Positions 9,606 through 18,119 of a stretch of 64,000 nucleotides of DNA are shown piece after piece; position 1 is the first letter of the stretch; each line of letters begins with the position of its first letter. The notes beneath the pieces were generated by a model that was not told where the DNA came from, ran no database searches, and saw only the letters and a list, made by a program, of their open reading frames with translations. The stretch is from positions 29,098 to 93,097 of the forward strand of contig JAVHVN010000136.1 in NCBI GenBank assembly GCA_032160545.1, given 5' to 3'. Source of the stretch: DATGFB01 sp032160545 (GTDB taxonomy: Bacteria; Actinomycetota; Actinomycetes; Mycobacteriales; Jatrophihabitantaceae). A program made the position numbers and the translations under genes.

Positions 9606-10675
9606 GCACGCTGCCCGGCGGTTACCAGCCGAGCCAGGACGGCACCGGCCGCGACGGCGTGCAGAACTTCGGCGGCGGCCGCCACGCGGTGGTCGGCGAG
9701 CAGGGCGGACGCCCGCGGCGCGGCGGAGGTCGGCGGGCAGGTCGCCGCGGTGAGCGGGCAATGGTGCCGGACGCCACGTTCACCAGCTACTACGGCCGGC
9801 CGGTGCTCAAGGCCTCGCCGTGGACGGCCGACGTCCCGGCCTACCTCTTCCTCGGCGGCCTCGCCGGCGGCTCGGCGCTGCTCGGCGCCGGGGCGGACGT
9901 CACGGGCCGCCCCGCGCTGCGCCGCTCGGCGCGCCTGGGCTCGTTCGGCGCGATCGGCCTCAGCCTGGCCGCGCTGGTCCACGACCTGGGCCGCCCGGCA
10001 CGCTTCGCGAACATGCTGCGGGTGCTGAAACCGACCTCGCCGATGTCGGTCGGCACCTGGATCCTCACCGGGTTCGGGCCGCTGATCGGGCTCGCCGCGG
10101 CGTCCGAGGTGCCGGTGCTGCTGCCGCGTCAGCTGCGCCCGCTCGTCCGCGCCGCCGCCCGTCCCGCGGGCCTGGGCGCCGCGCTGCTCGGTCCCGCCGT
10201 GGCGTCGTACACCGCAGTGCTCATCGCCGACACCGCCACCCCCTCGTGGCATGAGGGCTACCGCGAGCTGCCCTTCGTCTTCGTCGGCTCGGCCGCCGCG
10301 GCCTCGGGAGGGTTCGGCATGCTCACCGCACCGGTCGAGCAGGCCGGTCCCGCTCGCCGGATGGCCGTCGGCGGTGCTCTGCTCGAACTCGCTGCCGCCC
10401 AGCGCAGGGAGGCGGCGATGGGCATCGCCGCCGAGCCGCTGCACGAGGGCGCAGCGGGCGGCTACCTGCGGGCGAGCAAGGCCCTGACCTCGGCCGGCGC
10501 GCTCGGGGCGGTGTTCGCCGGCCGCAGCCGGCTGGGCGCGGCGGCCTCCGGGCTGGCGCTGCTGGCCGGGTCGGCGTGCACGCGGTTCGGCGTCTTCCAC
10601 GCCGGCCAGCAGTCGGCGCGCGACCCGAAGTACACGGTCGTGCCGCAACGTGAGCGGCTGGCGAACGGTCGCTGA
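9602..10675 (+). CDS. nrfD: NrfD/PsrC-like polytopic membrane subunit of the formate dehydrogenase
   Basis: A 357-residue protein with several hydrophobic helices from about residue 70, including AYLFLGGLAGGSALLGAG, GSFGAIGLSLAALVHDLGRP and VGTWILTGFGPLIGLAAA. These match NrfD-type quinone-interacting subunits. GTG at 9602 overlaps the TGA of fdhB, so translation is coupled; the frame also opens further upstream, but that part lies within fdhB. The roughly 50-residue N-terminus is Gly/Arg-rich and of unknown use. Its likely role is to pass electrons from the iron-sulfur subunit to menaquinone in place of a cytochrome b gamma subunit. Confidence 0.85.
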   Translation: MSTLPGGYQPSQDGTGRDGVQNFGGGRHAVVGEQGGRPRRGGGRRAGRRGERAMVPDATFTSYYGRPVLKASPWTADVPAYLFLGGLAGGSALLGAGADVTGRPALRRSARLGSFGAIGLSLAALVHDLGRPARFANMLRVLKPTSPMSVGTWILTGFGPLIGLAAASEVPVLLPRQLRPLVRAAARPAGLGAALLGPAVASYTAVLIADTATPSWHEGYRELPFVFVGSAAAASGGFGMLTAPVEQAGPARRMAVGGALLELAAAQRREAAMGIAAEPLHEGAAGGYLRASKALTSAGALGAVFAGRSRLGAAASGLALLAGSACTRFGVFHAGQQSARDPKYTVVPQRERLANGR

Positions 10676-10745
10676 GGTTTGTGCCGTCCGGCGGCGGGGT
10701 ACCCGATTCGGGCAAGCACCGACGCATCCGGAAGGGGGGACGCCC

Positions 10746-11132
10746 ATGCCCGCCAAGAAGGAGGACCTGCCGAGCACGCTCAAGCGCTCGCCGGAGAAGG
10801 TCCAGAAGACCTACGAGAAGACGCTCGACAACGCGCACGAGGAGTACGGCGACGAGCAGCGCGCGCACCGCACGGCGTGGGGCTCGGTGAAGAACGTCGC
10901 CGAGAAGAAGGGCGACCACTGGGAGCTTAAGGACGAGACCGGTCCGTCCGACCCGCGGTCGAAGATGCCGCAAGCGGCGAAGCGACGCGGTGAAGGCGAG
11001 ACGTACGGCGGCGTGGACGTCGAGGGCAACACCAAGGCCGAACTCGTCGAGCGGGCCAAGAGGGCCGGCATCACCGGCTACTCCTCCATGAACAAGGGTG
11101 AACTGGCGAAGGCGCTGTCGCGCAAGGAGTGA
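10746..11132 (+). CDS. ChaB-family protein with C-terminal Rho-N/SAP-like motif
   Basis: A 128-residue, highly charged protein. Residues 1-60 (KKEDLPSTLKRSPEKVQKTY...DNAHEEYGDEQRAHRTAW) match the ChaB domain, once thought to regulate cation transport. The end, TKAELVERAKRAGITGYSSM plus NKGELAKAL, resembles the Rho N-terminal/SAP helix-extension-helix that binds nucleic acid. The ATG is preceded by a G-rich ribosome-binding site. The next small membrane-protein gene overlaps its stop by 4 bp. A DNA-binding or stress role is inference. Confidence 0.82.
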   Translation: MPAKKEDLPSTLKRSPEKVQKTYEKTLDNAHEEYGDEQRAHRTAWGSVKNVAEKKGDHWELKDETGPSDPRSKMPQAAKRRGEGETYGGVDVEGNTKAELVERAKRAGITGYSSMNKGELAKALSRKE

Positions 11133-11650
11133 CCGGTTTGCCGCGCGCGGCCTTCGGGCAGGTAACCCGCATGCTGAGGGCTCTGCTGCGCGGTGCCACG
11201 GCAGGTGCCGCCGCGACGACCGCGCTGAACGCGGTCACCTACCTCGACATGGTCATGCGTGGGCGTCCCGCCAGCGAGATGCCGGAGCAGGCGGTCGAGA
11301 AGCTCGCCGCCGATACCGGCGTCGATATGCCGGGCGAGGGCGAGTTCCGCGAGCACCGCGTCGAGGGACTCGGGCCGTTGCTCGGCATCGCCACCGGTGT
11401 CGGCCTCGGCGTCGCCGCCGCGACGGTGCGTCCGCTGCTCGTGCGGTTGCCGCCGCTCATCGGTGCGGCGGTCGTCGGGGGCGGCGCCATGGCCGCCTCG
11501 GACCTGCCCATGACCAGGCTCGGGCTCACCGACCCGAAGCAGTGGTCGCCGGCGGACTGGGCGAGCGACGTCCTCCCGCATCTGGCGTACGGCCTGGTGA
11601 CGGTGGGCGTGCTGCGCCAGCTCGGGGACCGGCGCTCAGGCGGCGAGTGA
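11129..11650 (+). CDS. small membrane protein of unknown function
   Basis: A 173-residue protein from GTG at 11129, which overlaps the ChaB gene stop; ATG at 11171 is an alternative and would give 159 residues. Two hydrophobic regions (LLGIATGVGLGVAAATV and LIGAAVVGGGAMAASDLPM) and an N-terminal Ala/Gly-rich helix suggest a membrane protein. The central segment RPASEMPEQAVEKLAADTGV looks soluble. I do not recognise a characterised family. Coupling to the ChaB-like gene suggests a shared, possibly stress-related, expression. Confidence 0.7.
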   Translation: MTGLPRAAFGQVTRMLRALLRGATAGAAATTALNAVTYLDMVMRGRPASEMPEQAVEKLAADTGVDMPGEGEFREHRVEGLGPLLGIATGVGLGVAAATVRPLLVRLPPLIGAAVVGGGAMAASDLPMTRLGLTDPKQWSPADWASDVLPHLAYGLVTVGVLRQLGDRRSGGE

Positions 11651-11653
11651 CAG

Positions 11654-12304
11654 CTAACGCTCGGTCACGGCGGATGCGGCGATGCTGAGGTCCTTGACGA
11701 ACGCGTCGTACTCGGCGGCGCGGCGCTCGCCGGCGCGCAGGATCGCGGACGGATGGACGGTGACCAGGAACGTGGACCGTCCCACGTTGCTGTCGCGTTC
11801 CATCAGCGCTCCCCGGTCGCGCAGAACGCGAACGTCCGACCCGAAGACCGAACTGGTGGCGATCGCGCCGAGGCAGATGATCAGCCGAGGCCTGATCGAG
11901 GCGACCTCCGCCATGAGCCAGGGACGGCATGCGGTGACGTGCCGGGCTCTGGGAGTCTCGTGGATCCTGCGCTTGCCCCTGGCCGCGAACGAGAAGTGCT
12001 TCACCGCGTTCGTCAGGTACGCCTGGTCGCGAGTGATGCCGGCATCCGCGAGCGCCTTGTCGAGCAGCTTGCCGGCGGGTCCGACGAACGGTTCGCCGCG
12101 CTGGTCCTCGACGTCGCCGGGCTGCTCGCCCACGAGTAGCACCCGCGCGTCCGCGGGTCCGTCGCCGAACACGGTCTGCGTCGCATTCGCGTACAGGTCG
12201 CAGGCCCGGCATCGTTCGGCGGCCGAGGCCAGTTCGCGCAGGTCCGTCGTGTCCGGAGGCGCAGCGACCACGAGGCAGTGATGCCCGACGCGCCGGGTGG
12301 CCAA
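11654..12304 (-). CDS. udgX: UdgX-type uracil-DNA glycosylase
   Basis: A 216-residue family-4-like uracil-DNA glycosylase. Motif GEQPG is at 59-63, the C-terminal motif VTVHPS is present, and the loop KRRIH is at 111-115. That loop is the signature of UdgX, in which the His (His109 in M. smegmatis; His115 here) forms a covalent bond to the uracil-derived abasic site. C32, C35, C125 and C144 probably bind the 4Fe-4S cluster. The TTG start at 12304 is uncertain; a GTG a dozen codons downstream is an alternative. It is divergent from the cation-efflux gene. Confidence 0.9.
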   Translation of the reverse strand: MATRRVGHHCLVVAAPPDTTDLRELASAAERCRACDLYANATQTVFGDGPADARVLLVGEQPGDVEDQRGEPFVGPAGKLLDKALADAGITRDQAYLTNAVKHFSFAARGKRRIHETPRARHVTACRPWLMAEVASIRPRLIICLGAIATSSVFGSDVRVLRDRGALMERDSNVGRSTFLVTVHPSAILRAGERRAAEYDAFVKDLSIAASAVTER

Positions 12305-12333
12305 ACGGTAGATGCCTCGCCCGCAGGGGGAGG

Positions 12334-13320
12334 GTGGTAGCCGTGGACCGCAAGTCCGGTAGCACTGTCACCGTCCTGCTCGCCCTGGGTGCCAACCTCG
12401 GCGTGGCCGTCCTCAAGTTCGTCGCGGGCCTCGTGTCCGGCTCCGGCGCGCTGATGTCCGAGGCGGCGCACTCGGTCGGCGACTGCACGACCGAGGTGCT
12501 CCTGCTCGTCGCGCTGCGGCGCTCCGACAAGCCTGCCGACCGCAAGCACCCGTTCGGCTACGGCAAGGAGCGCTACTTCTGGTCGCTCCTCGCCGCCGTC
12601 GCGATCTTCGTCATCGGTGCCGCGTTCTCGGTTTTCGAGGGTGTCCACACGATCGTGACGCCTGGAGGCCGCGAGGCTGCACTCTGGATCAACTACCCCG
12701 TACTCGCGCTCGCGGCTGTGCTCGAGGGCGCCTCGTTCCGGCAGGCGGTCCGCACCCTGCGCCGCCTCACCCGCCGACGGCAGCAGTCGGTACGCGACTA
12801 CCTGCGCGCGCCGACCGACCCGACCGTCAACAGCGTCGTGCTCGAGGACTCGACCGCCCTGGTCGGGCTCGTGGTCGCCGGGGCCGGCGTCGGGCTGCAC
12901 CAGCTCACCGGCCAGAGGTACTGGGACGGCATCGCGTCGCTCGTCATCGGCGGGCTGCTGCTGGTGGCTGCCTTCGTCCTCGCCCGCGCCAACGAAGCCC
13001 TGCTGATCGGGCAGCAGGCGGACGTCCGCCTCGTCCGGGCGATCGAGGCGCGGCTGGAGCAGGCGGACGAGGTCGACGACGTGGTGGACCTGCTCACCAT
13101 GCTGGTCGGGACGGGACGGATCCTGCTGTGCGCGCGGGTGGACTTCGTCGACTCCGTGACGGCCGGCGACCTGGAGCGGGCCTGCGCGCGCCTCGACCAG
13201 GAGCTGCGCGACCGGTTCCCCGAGCTGGACGAGATCTTCATCCAGCCGGCATCACGGCGCGATGCCCGGGTGCGAGAGCGTGTCCAGGCCCGTTACGGAC
13301 GCTCGATGGCCGAGGAGTGA
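12334..13320 (+). CDS. cation diffusion facilitator family transporter
   Basis: A 328-residue membrane protein with CDF features: GALMSEAAHSVGDCTTEVLLL in an early helix carrying His and Asp metal-site residues, then DKPADRKHPFGYGKERYFW, then further helices. A His and an Asp in the later membrane part (LEDSTALVGLVVAG) complete a CDF-like site. The cytosolic C-terminal part (about 230-328) resembles the dimerising metal-binding domain. The metal, probably Zn or Mn, cannot be told from sequence. Starts at 12334 or 12343 (both GTG) are possible. Confidence 0.88.
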   Translation: MVAVDRKSGSTVTVLLALGANLGVAVLKFVAGLVSGSGALMSEAAHSVGDCTTEVLLLVALRRSDKPADRKHPFGYGKERYFWSLLAAVAIFVIGAAFSVFEGVHTIVTPGGREAALWINYPVLALAAVLEGASFRQAVRTLRRLTRRRQQSVRDYLRAPTDPTVNSVVLEDSTALVGLVVAGAGVGLHQLTGQRYWDGIASLVIGGLLLVAAFVLARANEALLIGQQADVRLVRAIEARLEQADEVDDVVDLLTMLVGTGRILLCARVDFVDSVTAGDLERACARLDQELRDRFPELDEIFIQPASRRDARVRERVQARYGRSMAEE

Positions 13321-13336
13321 CCCGTACCGTGTTGTC

Positions 13337-14173
13337 GTGAGCGCTGCATCTCTCGACGCCGTGCGGGCCCTGCTCGACGCAGGCGACGTCCTCGTTCTCA
13401 CGGGCGCCGGGATCTCCACAGAGTCGGGGATCCCTGACTACCGCGGCCCCAGCGGCTCCCAGCGCCGGCACCCCCCGATGACGTACCAGGCGTTCGTCGG
13501 CGACGCCGTGGCCCGGCAGCGGTACTGGGCGCGCAGCTTCCTCGGCTGGCGCCAGATCGCCGACGCGCGTCCCAACCCGGGGCACCACGCGGTGGCCGCA
13601 CTGCAGCGCGCCGGCCTGCTGAGCGGGTTGGTCACGCAGAACGTCGACGGTCTGCACACCGCCGCCGGAGCCCGCGAGGTCGTCGAGCTGCACGGCGGTC
13701 TCGACCGCACCCGCTGCGTGGACTGCGGCGACATCGCGCCGCGCGCGGGGCTGGACGAGCGGTTGCGAGCCCTCAACCCGGCGTTCTCGGCGGTGGCGCA
13801 CGGCGTCAACCCCGACGGCGACGTCGACTTGCCGGACTCGGCGCTCGACGGCTTCGTCCCGCCGCGCTGCCTCGCCTGCGGCTCCGCGCTGCTCAAGCCG
13901 GACGTGGTGTTCTTCGGGGAGTCGGTTCCGGGTGCGCGGGTCGCGCACTGCTTCGCGTTGGTCGAGGCAGCTGCCGGCATGCTCGTGCTGGGATCGTCCT
14001 TGACGGTCTTCTCAGGCTTCAGGTTCGCCCGCGCGGCGGCGCGCCGCGGCATCCCGCTCGCGATCGTCAACCAGGGCACGACCCGAGCCGACGATCTCGC
14101 GAGCACGAAGATCGACGCTCCCCTCGGCGGGTTCCTGACCGGATTGTCGGCCGCCTGCCGCGTCGCTGCCTGA
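13337..14173 (+). CDS. Sir2-family NAD-dependent protein deacetylase (sirtuin)
   Basis: A 278-residue sirtuin that removes acyl groups from lysine using NAD. GAGIS is at 23-27 with DYRG close after, TQNVDGLH at 100-107, the catalytic His is in ELHGG (about 119), and zinc Cys pairs are at 127/130 and 178/181. GTG at 13337 is used because it begins just before the Rossmann start; the frame also extends upstream over the end of the efflux gene. A short hairpin after the gene may end transcription. Its targets are unknown. Confidence 0.93.
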   Translation: MSAASLDAVRALLDAGDVLVLTGAGISTESGIPDYRGPSGSQRRHPPMTYQAFVGDAVARQRYWARSFLGWRQIADARPNPGHHAVAALQRAGLLSGLVTQNVDGLHTAAGAREVVELHGGLDRTRCVDCGDIAPRAGLDERLRALNPAFSAVAHGVNPDGDVDLPDSALDGFVPPRCLACGSALLKPDVVFFGESVPGARVAHCFALVEAAAGMLVLGSSLTVFSGFRFARAAARRGIPLAIVNQGTTRADDLASTKIDAPLGGFLTGLSAACRVAA

Positions 14174-14203
14174 GTCAGAGCGCCAGCCTGTGAATCGATC
14201 CTG

Positions 14204-14220
14204 ACGCGCCGACGGCGCGT
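14204..14220 (+). terminator. short GC-rich hairpin after the sirtuin gene
   Basis: ACGCGCC-GAC-GGCGCGT forms a perfect 7-bp stem with a 3-nt loop about 30 bases after the sirtuin stop. There is no T tract, so this is only a candidate for the U-less terminators common in actinobacteria. Confidence 0.4.
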
Positions 14221-14285
14221 TAGGCCCGCTCCGGACGGCGGTAGGGCTGTTCGTATCCCACACCGACGTGCCCCCGGAGGTACCC

Positions 14286-15419
14286 ATGCGCGCACTCGTG
14301 TACCACGGCCCGCGATCCGTCTCGATCGACACCGTGCCTGATCCCACCATCGAGAAGCCGACCGACGTCCTGGTCAAGATCACCGCGACGAACATCTGCG
14401 GCTCCGACCTGCACATGTACGAAGGCCGCACCGACGTCGAGGAAGGCAAGATCCTCGGCCACGAGAACATGGGCGAGGTGATCGAGGTCGGCGCGGCCGT
14501 CGACCGGGTCAAGGTCGGCGACGTCGTGTCGCTGCCGTTCAACGTCGCCTGTGGCTTCTGCAAGAACTGCGAGCGCGGCTTCACCGGCTTCTGCCTGACG
14601 GTCAACCCGGGCTTCGCGGGCGGCGCGTACGGCTACGCCGACATGGGCCCGTACCAGGGTGGCCAGGCCGAATTCCTCCGCGTGCCCTACGGCGACTTCA
14701 ACTGCCTGCGGCTGCCGCCGGACGTCCGGGAGAAGCAGCGGGACTACACGATGCTGTCCGACATCTTCCCGACCGGCTACCACGCGACCGAGCTCGCGGA
14801 CGTGCGCTCGGGTGACTCGGTCGTCATCTGGGGCGCCGGCCCGGTCGGTCTCATGGCGGCCCTCTCGGCGAACCTGCGCGGCGCGAGCAAGGTCATGGTC
14901 GTCGACCGGCATCCGGACCGGCTCGCCCTGGTCGACAAGTTCGATGCGATCCCGATCAACGACACGAAGGGTGACCCGGTCGAGCAGGTCATGGAACTCA
15001 CCGGGGGCGAGGGGGCCGACAAGGGCTGCGAGTGCGTCGGCTACCAGGCGCACGACCCGCAGGGCCACGAGCACCCGAACATGGCGATCAACGGCCTGAT
15101 CAGCGCCGTGCGCGCCACGGGCGCGATCGGCACCGTCGGCGTCTACGTGCCCGAGGACCCGCAGAGCGAGGACGAGCTGGCGACCGAGGGCCGGCTTGCC
15201 GTCGACTTCGGGCGCTTCTTCCAGAAGGGCCTGCGCATGGGCACCGGCCAGGCGAACGTCAAGGCCTACAACCGCCAGTTGCGTGACCTCATCGCCGCCG
15301 ACCGGGTCAAGCCGGGCAGCATCGTCTCGCACGAGTTGCCCCTGGACGAGGCGCCGGGCGCGTACGAGCACTTCGACGCTCGCGAGAAGGGGTGGACGAA
15401 GGTCGTGCTGCACCCGTAG
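14286..15419 (+). CDS. zinc-dependent alcohol dehydrogenase, glutathione-independent formaldehyde dehydrogenase-like
   Basis: A 377-residue medium-chain dehydrogenase. NICGSDLHMYEGR and GHENMGEV supply catalytic-zinc ligands, CGFCKNCERGFTGFC gives four structural-zinc Cys, and GAGPVG begins the NAD-binding fold. The long insertion with GYADMGPYQGGQAEFLRVP and the region QAHDPQGHEHPNMAIN are typical of the Pseudomonas putida-type glutathione-independent formaldehyde dehydrogenase group. That group holds NAD tightly and oxidises or dismutates aldehydes. A link to the formate dehydrogenase at 5132-10675 is possible (formaldehyde to formate to CO2), but they are not in one operon. Start ATG 14286 follows GGAGG. 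Confidence 0.88.
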   Translation: MRALVYHGPRSVSIDTVPDPTIEKPTDVLVKITATNICGSDLHMYEGRTDVEEGKILGHENMGEVIEVGAAVDRVKVGDVVSLPFNVACGFCKNCERGFTGFCLTVNPGFAGGAYGYADMGPYQGGQAEFLRVPYGDFNCLRLPPDVREKQRDYTMLSDIFPTGYHATELADVRSGDSVVIWGAGPVGLMAALSANLRGASKVMVVDRHPDRLALVDKFDAIPINDTKGDPVEQVMELTGGEGADKGCECVGYQAHDPQGHEHPNMAINGLISAVRATGAIGTVGVYVPEDPQSEDELATEGRLAVDFGRFFQKGLRMGTGQANVKAYNRQLRDLIAADRVKPGSIVSHELPLDEAPGAYEHFDAREKGWTKVVLHP

Positions 15420-15482
15420 GCCAGGCCACCGGCGGGGCGGTGGTCGGCTGCCCTGACAACCGGCGGGTTCTAGCATCGGTGC

Positions 15483-16103
15483 GTGCTGCTCGCCGCCCTC
15501 GCCTTCGCCGCTGCGGCGGCGCTGATCGTGCTGCTACCCGGGCCGGACACGCTGGTGCTGGTCCGCAGCATGGTGCGAGGCGGGCGCCCGCGCGGCCTCG
15601 CCACCGCCTGCGGTGTGCTGTGCGGCCTGACGGTCTGGGTCACCGGCGCCGCGCTGGGCCTGTCGGCGCTGCTGCGTGCAAGCCAGCTCGGCTACGACGT
15701 CCTGCGCATCGCCGGTGCGGTGTACCTCGTGTGGCTGGGCGTGCAGTCGCTCGTGTTGCGCCGCGACCGCGGCGCGGCCGGTACGGACGGGCCGGCGCGG
15801 CGTGGGCTGCTCGGAACCGGCTTCTGCGCCGGTCTGCTCACCGATCTGCTCAACCCGAAGGTCGGCGTATTCTTCGTGACCTTCCTGCCCGGGTTCGTCC
15901 CGCACGGGGCCTCGGTCGGCTGGGCCTCATTGCTGTTCGGCGCGATCTTCATCGCCGAGACGGCGCTGTATTGCGCGCTGCTGCTCGCACTCGCCGGGCG
16001 GGTGACGACCTGGATGAACCAGCCCCGCACCCGCCGCCGGCTCGACTCCGCGACCGGCACCGTCCTGATCGGCTTCGGAATTCGGCTGGCCCTGGAACCC
16101 TGA
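15483..16103 (+). CDS. LysE/RhtB family amino-acid exporter
   Basis: A 206-residue membrane protein of the LysE superfamily. Its N-terminal helix ends in LLPGPDTLVLVRSMVRGG, the conserved PGP motif of RhtB/LysE exporters. Further helices include YLVWLGVQSL and GFCAGLLTDLLNPKVGVFFVTFLPGFV, where NPK is also conserved. It likely exports an amino acid or homoserine-lactone-like compound; the substrate cannot be deduced. The GTG start leads directly into the first membrane helix. Confidence 0.87.
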   Translation: MLLAALAFAAAAALIVLLPGPDTLVLVRSMVRGGRPRGLATACGVLCGLTVWVTGAALGLSALLRASQLGYDVLRIAGAVYLVWLGVQSLVLRRDRGAAGTDGPARRGLLGTGFCAGLLTDLLNPKVGVFFVTFLPGFVPHGASVGWASLLFGAIFIAETALYCALLLALAGRVTTWMNQPRTRRRLDSATGTVLIGFGIRLALEP

Positions 16104-16206
16104 TCCGCTGGCGTAACAGCGGCACCATGGGTCACAATGAGCACGCACACCTCTGAGTGGACGGACCGCTGGGGAAGGCGTCGCCGTCAGCCAGAGGAGG
16201 TGTGCG

Positions 16207-16737
16207 ATGTCCAGCGTTCGCACCAGCGGACCCAACCGCGTCATGCCCTCCGCGCATGGCGTGGTGTTCCTGCATTGCTGCCCGTCGGCGATCGCCCCCC
16301 ACGTCGAGTGGGCGCTCGCCGGCGTGCTCGGCCGGCCTGCCCGGCTGGAGTGGACCAGCCAGCCGGCCGCTCCAATGCATCTGCGCGCCGAAGCGGCGTG
16401 GACCGGTGCCATCGGGACGGGCGCCCGCCTCGCGGCGTCGTTGCGCGCGTGGCCGATGCTCGTCTTCGAGATCACCGAGGACGCCACGTCGGCCAGCGAC
16501 GGCGAACGGCTGGCCTACGTCCCCGGCCGCGGCTTCCATCGCAGCATGACCGCGGCCAACGGCGACGTCGTCGTCGGTGAGGAACGGTTGCGCGGACTGC
16601 TCACACGGGCGAGGACGGTTGCCGACTACGAGCACGGCGTCGCCGAACTGCTCGGCACGGCTTGGGACGCGGAGCTGGAGCCCTACCGCATGGGCGGCGC
16701 GGGCGCGCCGGTCACCCTGCTGCACCAGGTCGTCTGA
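16207..16737 (+). CDS. DUF3145 family protein
   Basis: A 176-residue protein of the actinobacteria-specific DUF3145 family, recognised by HGVVFLHCCPSAIAPHVEWA near the N-terminus and VADYEHGVAELLGTAWDAELEPYR near the C-terminus. No membrane segment or catalytic motif is evident and the function is unknown. A good ribosome-binding site (GAGGAGG) precedes ATG 16207. It stands alone, convergent with the TerD gene on its right. Confidence 0.85.
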   Translation: MSSVRTSGPNRVMPSAHGVVFLHCCPSAIAPHVEWALAGVLGRPARLEWTSQPAAPMHLRAEAAWTGAIGTGARLAASLRAWPMLVFEITEDATSASDGERLAYVPGRGFHRSMTAANGDVVVGEERLRGLLTRARTVADYEHGVAELLGTAWDAELEPYRMGGAGAPVTLLHQVV

Positions 16738-16772
16738 CCCGCCCCGTCCGTGATCGATCGTGGTGTGCGGGC

Positions 16773-18068
16773 TCAGTAGCCCATGCGCGCGTGCCGTGCG
16801 GCGGGGCCGACCAGCTTGCGCACCGTGCGGCAGTCGTGGAACTCGCCGAGCGCCCGGACCGACCACTGTCCGGGGCCGCTGCGGCGGACGATCGCCATGA
16901 GCACAGCGGTGCTGGGCTGGGTATCGGTGAGATCGAACCGGACGAACTCGCGCCCCTGGTCGTCGCAGAGCGCGCACCATGCCCTGAGCAGATCCGTGAA
17001 GGTATGTCCCTTGAACGAGCTGATCGTGAAGACGAGCGCGGCCACCTGTTCGGGCAGGCGGCTCAGCTCGACGTAGATGTTCTCGGCGAAGCTGCCGCCG
17101 GCCCGGTCGCCCTGGTTGTCGCCTGCGTGCTGCAGGGCCGCCAGATACTCGACCGGGTGCTGGTACCAGACGATGCACTGCTTCTCCCCGGACGCGTCGA
17201 AGGCGATGACCGACGCGTCGAGGTCGATGTTCTTCTTGCCCGCCTCGGCCTCCCAACCCAGTGACAGCATGACGCGGTTGAGCGGTCCGCTCACGGCGTC
17301 GGCCAGCTCGATGCGCTCGTTCTTGCGCAGGGTCACCGGTCCCGCTGCCGACGTCTGGACGGCCGCGACCGGCGGCGCAGGGGGAGCGGCCGGTGGTGGT
17401 GCCGGTGTCGGCACCGGCTCCGGTGGCACGGGCGGGGCGTCCCACGAAGGCGGCGGCAGAACCAGTGGCGGCGCAGCGGCGGGTTCGGCGGGCGCCGGCT
17501 GCGGCCCGGCCGCCGACCCGTCCTCGATCCCGCCGCCGTCGACGTGGATGCCGAAATCGGTCGCCAGGCCGGCGAGCCCCGAGTCGTACCCCTGGCCGAC
17601 CGCGCGCAGTCTCCAGGAGCCGTCGCGCCGGTAGAGCTCCCCGGTGACGAACGCCGTCTCGTCGGCAGCCGTCATCGCGAACGTCACGAGCTCGGCGCCG
17701 GCGGTGAGGTCCGAGACGACCAGGCGCAGGTCGGGCACCTGCCCGAACGTCCCGCCGTCGGCCGACGCGACGAGCGCGATCCTGTCGACCGACGCCGGCA
17801 CCTGGCCGAGGTTGATGTCGATGACGTCGTAGCAGGCGGCGCTCTCGGGCGAGGCCACCGCGGTGCCTGCCTGGCGCACCGAGCCGGACGGGTGCGCCGG
17901 CTGGTTGTAGAACACCATGTCCTCGTCGCCCGCGACCTTGCCGGTCACCTGCAGCAGCAGTGCCGAGCCGTCGACGTCGGGGATGCCGGGGCCGCCGGTC
18001 CAGAACAGGGCGGCACGCACCATCGGTGCGGTAACCGCGACGTTGGCGCCCTTGGTCAGCTGCGTCAT
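16773..18068 (-). CDS. tandem TerD-domain protein
   Basis: A 431-residue protein with two TerD (tellurium-resistance/stress, Ca-binding) domains. The first is at about 1-180 (LTKGANVAV...YDVIDINLGQVP...YRRDGSWRLRAVGQGYDSGL). A Pro/Ala-rich linker spans about 200-245. The second is at about 250-420 (LRKNERIELADAV...KKNIDLDASVIAFD). TerD proteins are linked to stress resistance and signalling at the membrane; a role here is inference. Start ATG at 18068 is chosen over an earlier in-frame codon because MTQLTKGANV is the usual TerD beginning. Confidence 0.88.
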   Translation of the reverse strand: MTQLTKGANVAVTAPMVRAALFWTGGPGIPDVDGSALLLQVTGKVAGDEDMVFYNQPAHPSGSVRQAGTAVASPESAACYDVIDINLGQVPASVDRIALVASADGGTFGQVPDLRLVVSDLTAGAELVTFAMTAADETAFVTGELYRRDGSWRLRAVGQGYDSGLAGLATDFGIHVDGGGIEDGSAAGPQPAPAEPAAAPPLVLPPPSWDAPPVPPEPVPTPAPPPAAPPAPPVAAVQTSAAGPVTLRKNERIELADAVSGPLNRVMLSLGWEAEAGKKNIDLDASVIAFDASGEKQCIVWYQHPVEYLAALQHAGDNQGDRAGGSFAENIYVELSRLPEQVAALVFTISSFKGHTFTDLLRAWCALCDDQGREFVRFDLTDTQPSTAVLMAIVRRSGPGQWSVRALGEFHDCRTVRKLVGPAARHARMGY

Positions 18069-18119
18069 GCCGAGGATCGTGTCAGAACTCGGCACGTCCG
18101 CAAGGGAACCGGCGTGCCG

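Noticed and set aside
14204..14220. The hairpin as a regulatory operator for the 14286 gene
   Set aside because: It is GC-only with a 3-nt loop and close to the preceding stop, so a terminator is more likely.
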